Assembly: GCA_002433485.1 (NCBI GenBank)
Contig: DJIF01000059.1
Location: 39,823-81,371, forward strand
Direction of reading: 5' to 3'
Source of the DNA: Deltaproteobacteria bacterium UBA6601
GTDB taxonomy: Bacteria > Myxococcota_A > UBA796 > UBA9615
DNA length: 41,549 nt
The notes beneath the pieces are model-generated. The model saw only the letters and a program-made list of their open reading frames with translations. It was not told the DNA's origin and searched no databases. Position numbers and translations under genes: made by a program. Below are positions 41,478-41,549 of the stretch, in pieces (positions within the stretch are counted from its first letter, which is position 1; each line of letters opens with the position of its first letter).

Positions 41478-41549
41478 GGGGTGGCCTCAGGTTCCGGCTG
41501 TGCTTCGGGTTCCGGCTCTGCTTCGGGTTCCGGCTGTGCTTCAGGTTCC
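41474..41549 (-). CDS. C-terminal end of a gene with a Pro-Glu-Ala repeat tail (partial)
   Basis: Reading leftward from the right edge, an open frame of 24 residues ends with TGA at 41476-41474, overlapping the hydrolase ATG in an ATGA. It consists of EPEAQP / EPEAEP repeats closing EATP. Such tails are acidic, extended and disordered, often linkers or surface spacers. The gene start lies outside the window, so the protein cannot be identified. Confidence 0.65.
   Translation of the reverse strand, partial: EPEAQPEPEAEPEPEAQPEPEATP
41490..41549 (-). repeat. 18-bp tandem repeat in the partial gene
   Basis: Three full copies (41490-41507, 41508-41525, 41526-41543) and the first 6 bases of a fourth, differing at one or two positions. 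The unit keeps the reading frame and encodes a six-residue Glu-Pro-Glu-Ala-Gln/Glu-Pro block. The array continues past the window edge. Confidence 0.92.

Noticed and set aside
1..41549. Searched for tRNA, rRNA, CRISPR arrays, insertion sequences, phage or toxin-antitoxin genes
   Set aside because: No repeat-spacer pattern, transposase motif, terminal inverted repeats or tRNA-like cloverleaf was recognised by eye; a covariance-model scan could still reveal a small RNA.

Overview
The window reads as chromosomal DNA of a GC-rich Gram-negative bacterium of the Myxococcota / former Deltaproteobacteria type. The clues are a type IV pilus block in the order pilC-pilS-pilR-pilA (the order known from Myxococcus xanthus), an FHA protein with an AgmX/PglI-type C-terminal tail beside an outer-membrane-barrel candidate, a kinase fused to a formylglycine-enzyme-like (SUMF1) domain, a lipoprotein with choice-of-anchor-D-like domains and Asp-rich GDDDDS spacers, and a TatT-type TRAP transporter. 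I saw no rRNA, tRNA, CRISPR array, insertion sequence or phage gene. Genes are dense, and the only gene-free stretch above 300 bases is the roughly 450-base pilA control region.

Layout. 132-4877 (+): a three-gene envelope/gliding-like operon (small secreted protein, GltG-like FHA/AgmX-tail protein, Asp-rich outer-membrane protein). 5074-6435 (+): lipoprotein with its own near-consensus promoter. 6642-7304 (+): ribosomal protein L3 standing alone behind a strong promoter, outside any S10-type operon. 7361-10234 (-): scoA-scoB-guaB, with overlapping genes. 10392-15892 (+): tatT-dctP-dctQM-alpha/beta hydrolase, a TPR-associated TRAP transporter with a coupled lipase-like enzyme. 16013-18539 (+): four-CBS protein, lone receiver protein, pyrE. 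18580-20268 (-): nadB. 20326-20955 (+): lytic transglycosylase. 21001-29150 (-): pilC-pilS-pilR-pilA followed by a Ser/Thr kinase-SUMF1 protein. 29369-32577 (+): membrane FHA protein and a glycosyltransferase. 32606-34224 (-): alkB-tetR. 34502-40413 (+): permease-USP-USP-EIIA-like fusion and a glycosyltransferase/coiled-coil protein. 40482-41549 (-): lipoprotein hydrolase and the end of a gene with a Pro-Glu-Ala repeat tail.

How the parts fit. The best-supported regulatory unit is pilus control: PilS and PilR (a sigma-54 activator) lie directly upstream of pilA, whose upstream region has a sigma-54 promoter and two copies of the same 16-bp dyad element, which are likely PilR enhancer sites. 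Phospho-signalling is a recurring theme (one Ser/Thr kinase and two membrane FHA proteins), but a kinase-to-FHA link is inference. Lipid or hydrocarbon use is another theme: TRAP transporter plus lipase-like hydrolase, AlkB with a TetR repressor, and an oxoacid CoA-transferase. I found no clear-cut new defence or mobile system. The most unusual items are the L3 gene outside its usual context, the twin operators at pilA, the lipase-coupled TRAP operon, and the permease-USP-USP-EIIA and glycosyltransferase-coiled-coil fusions.
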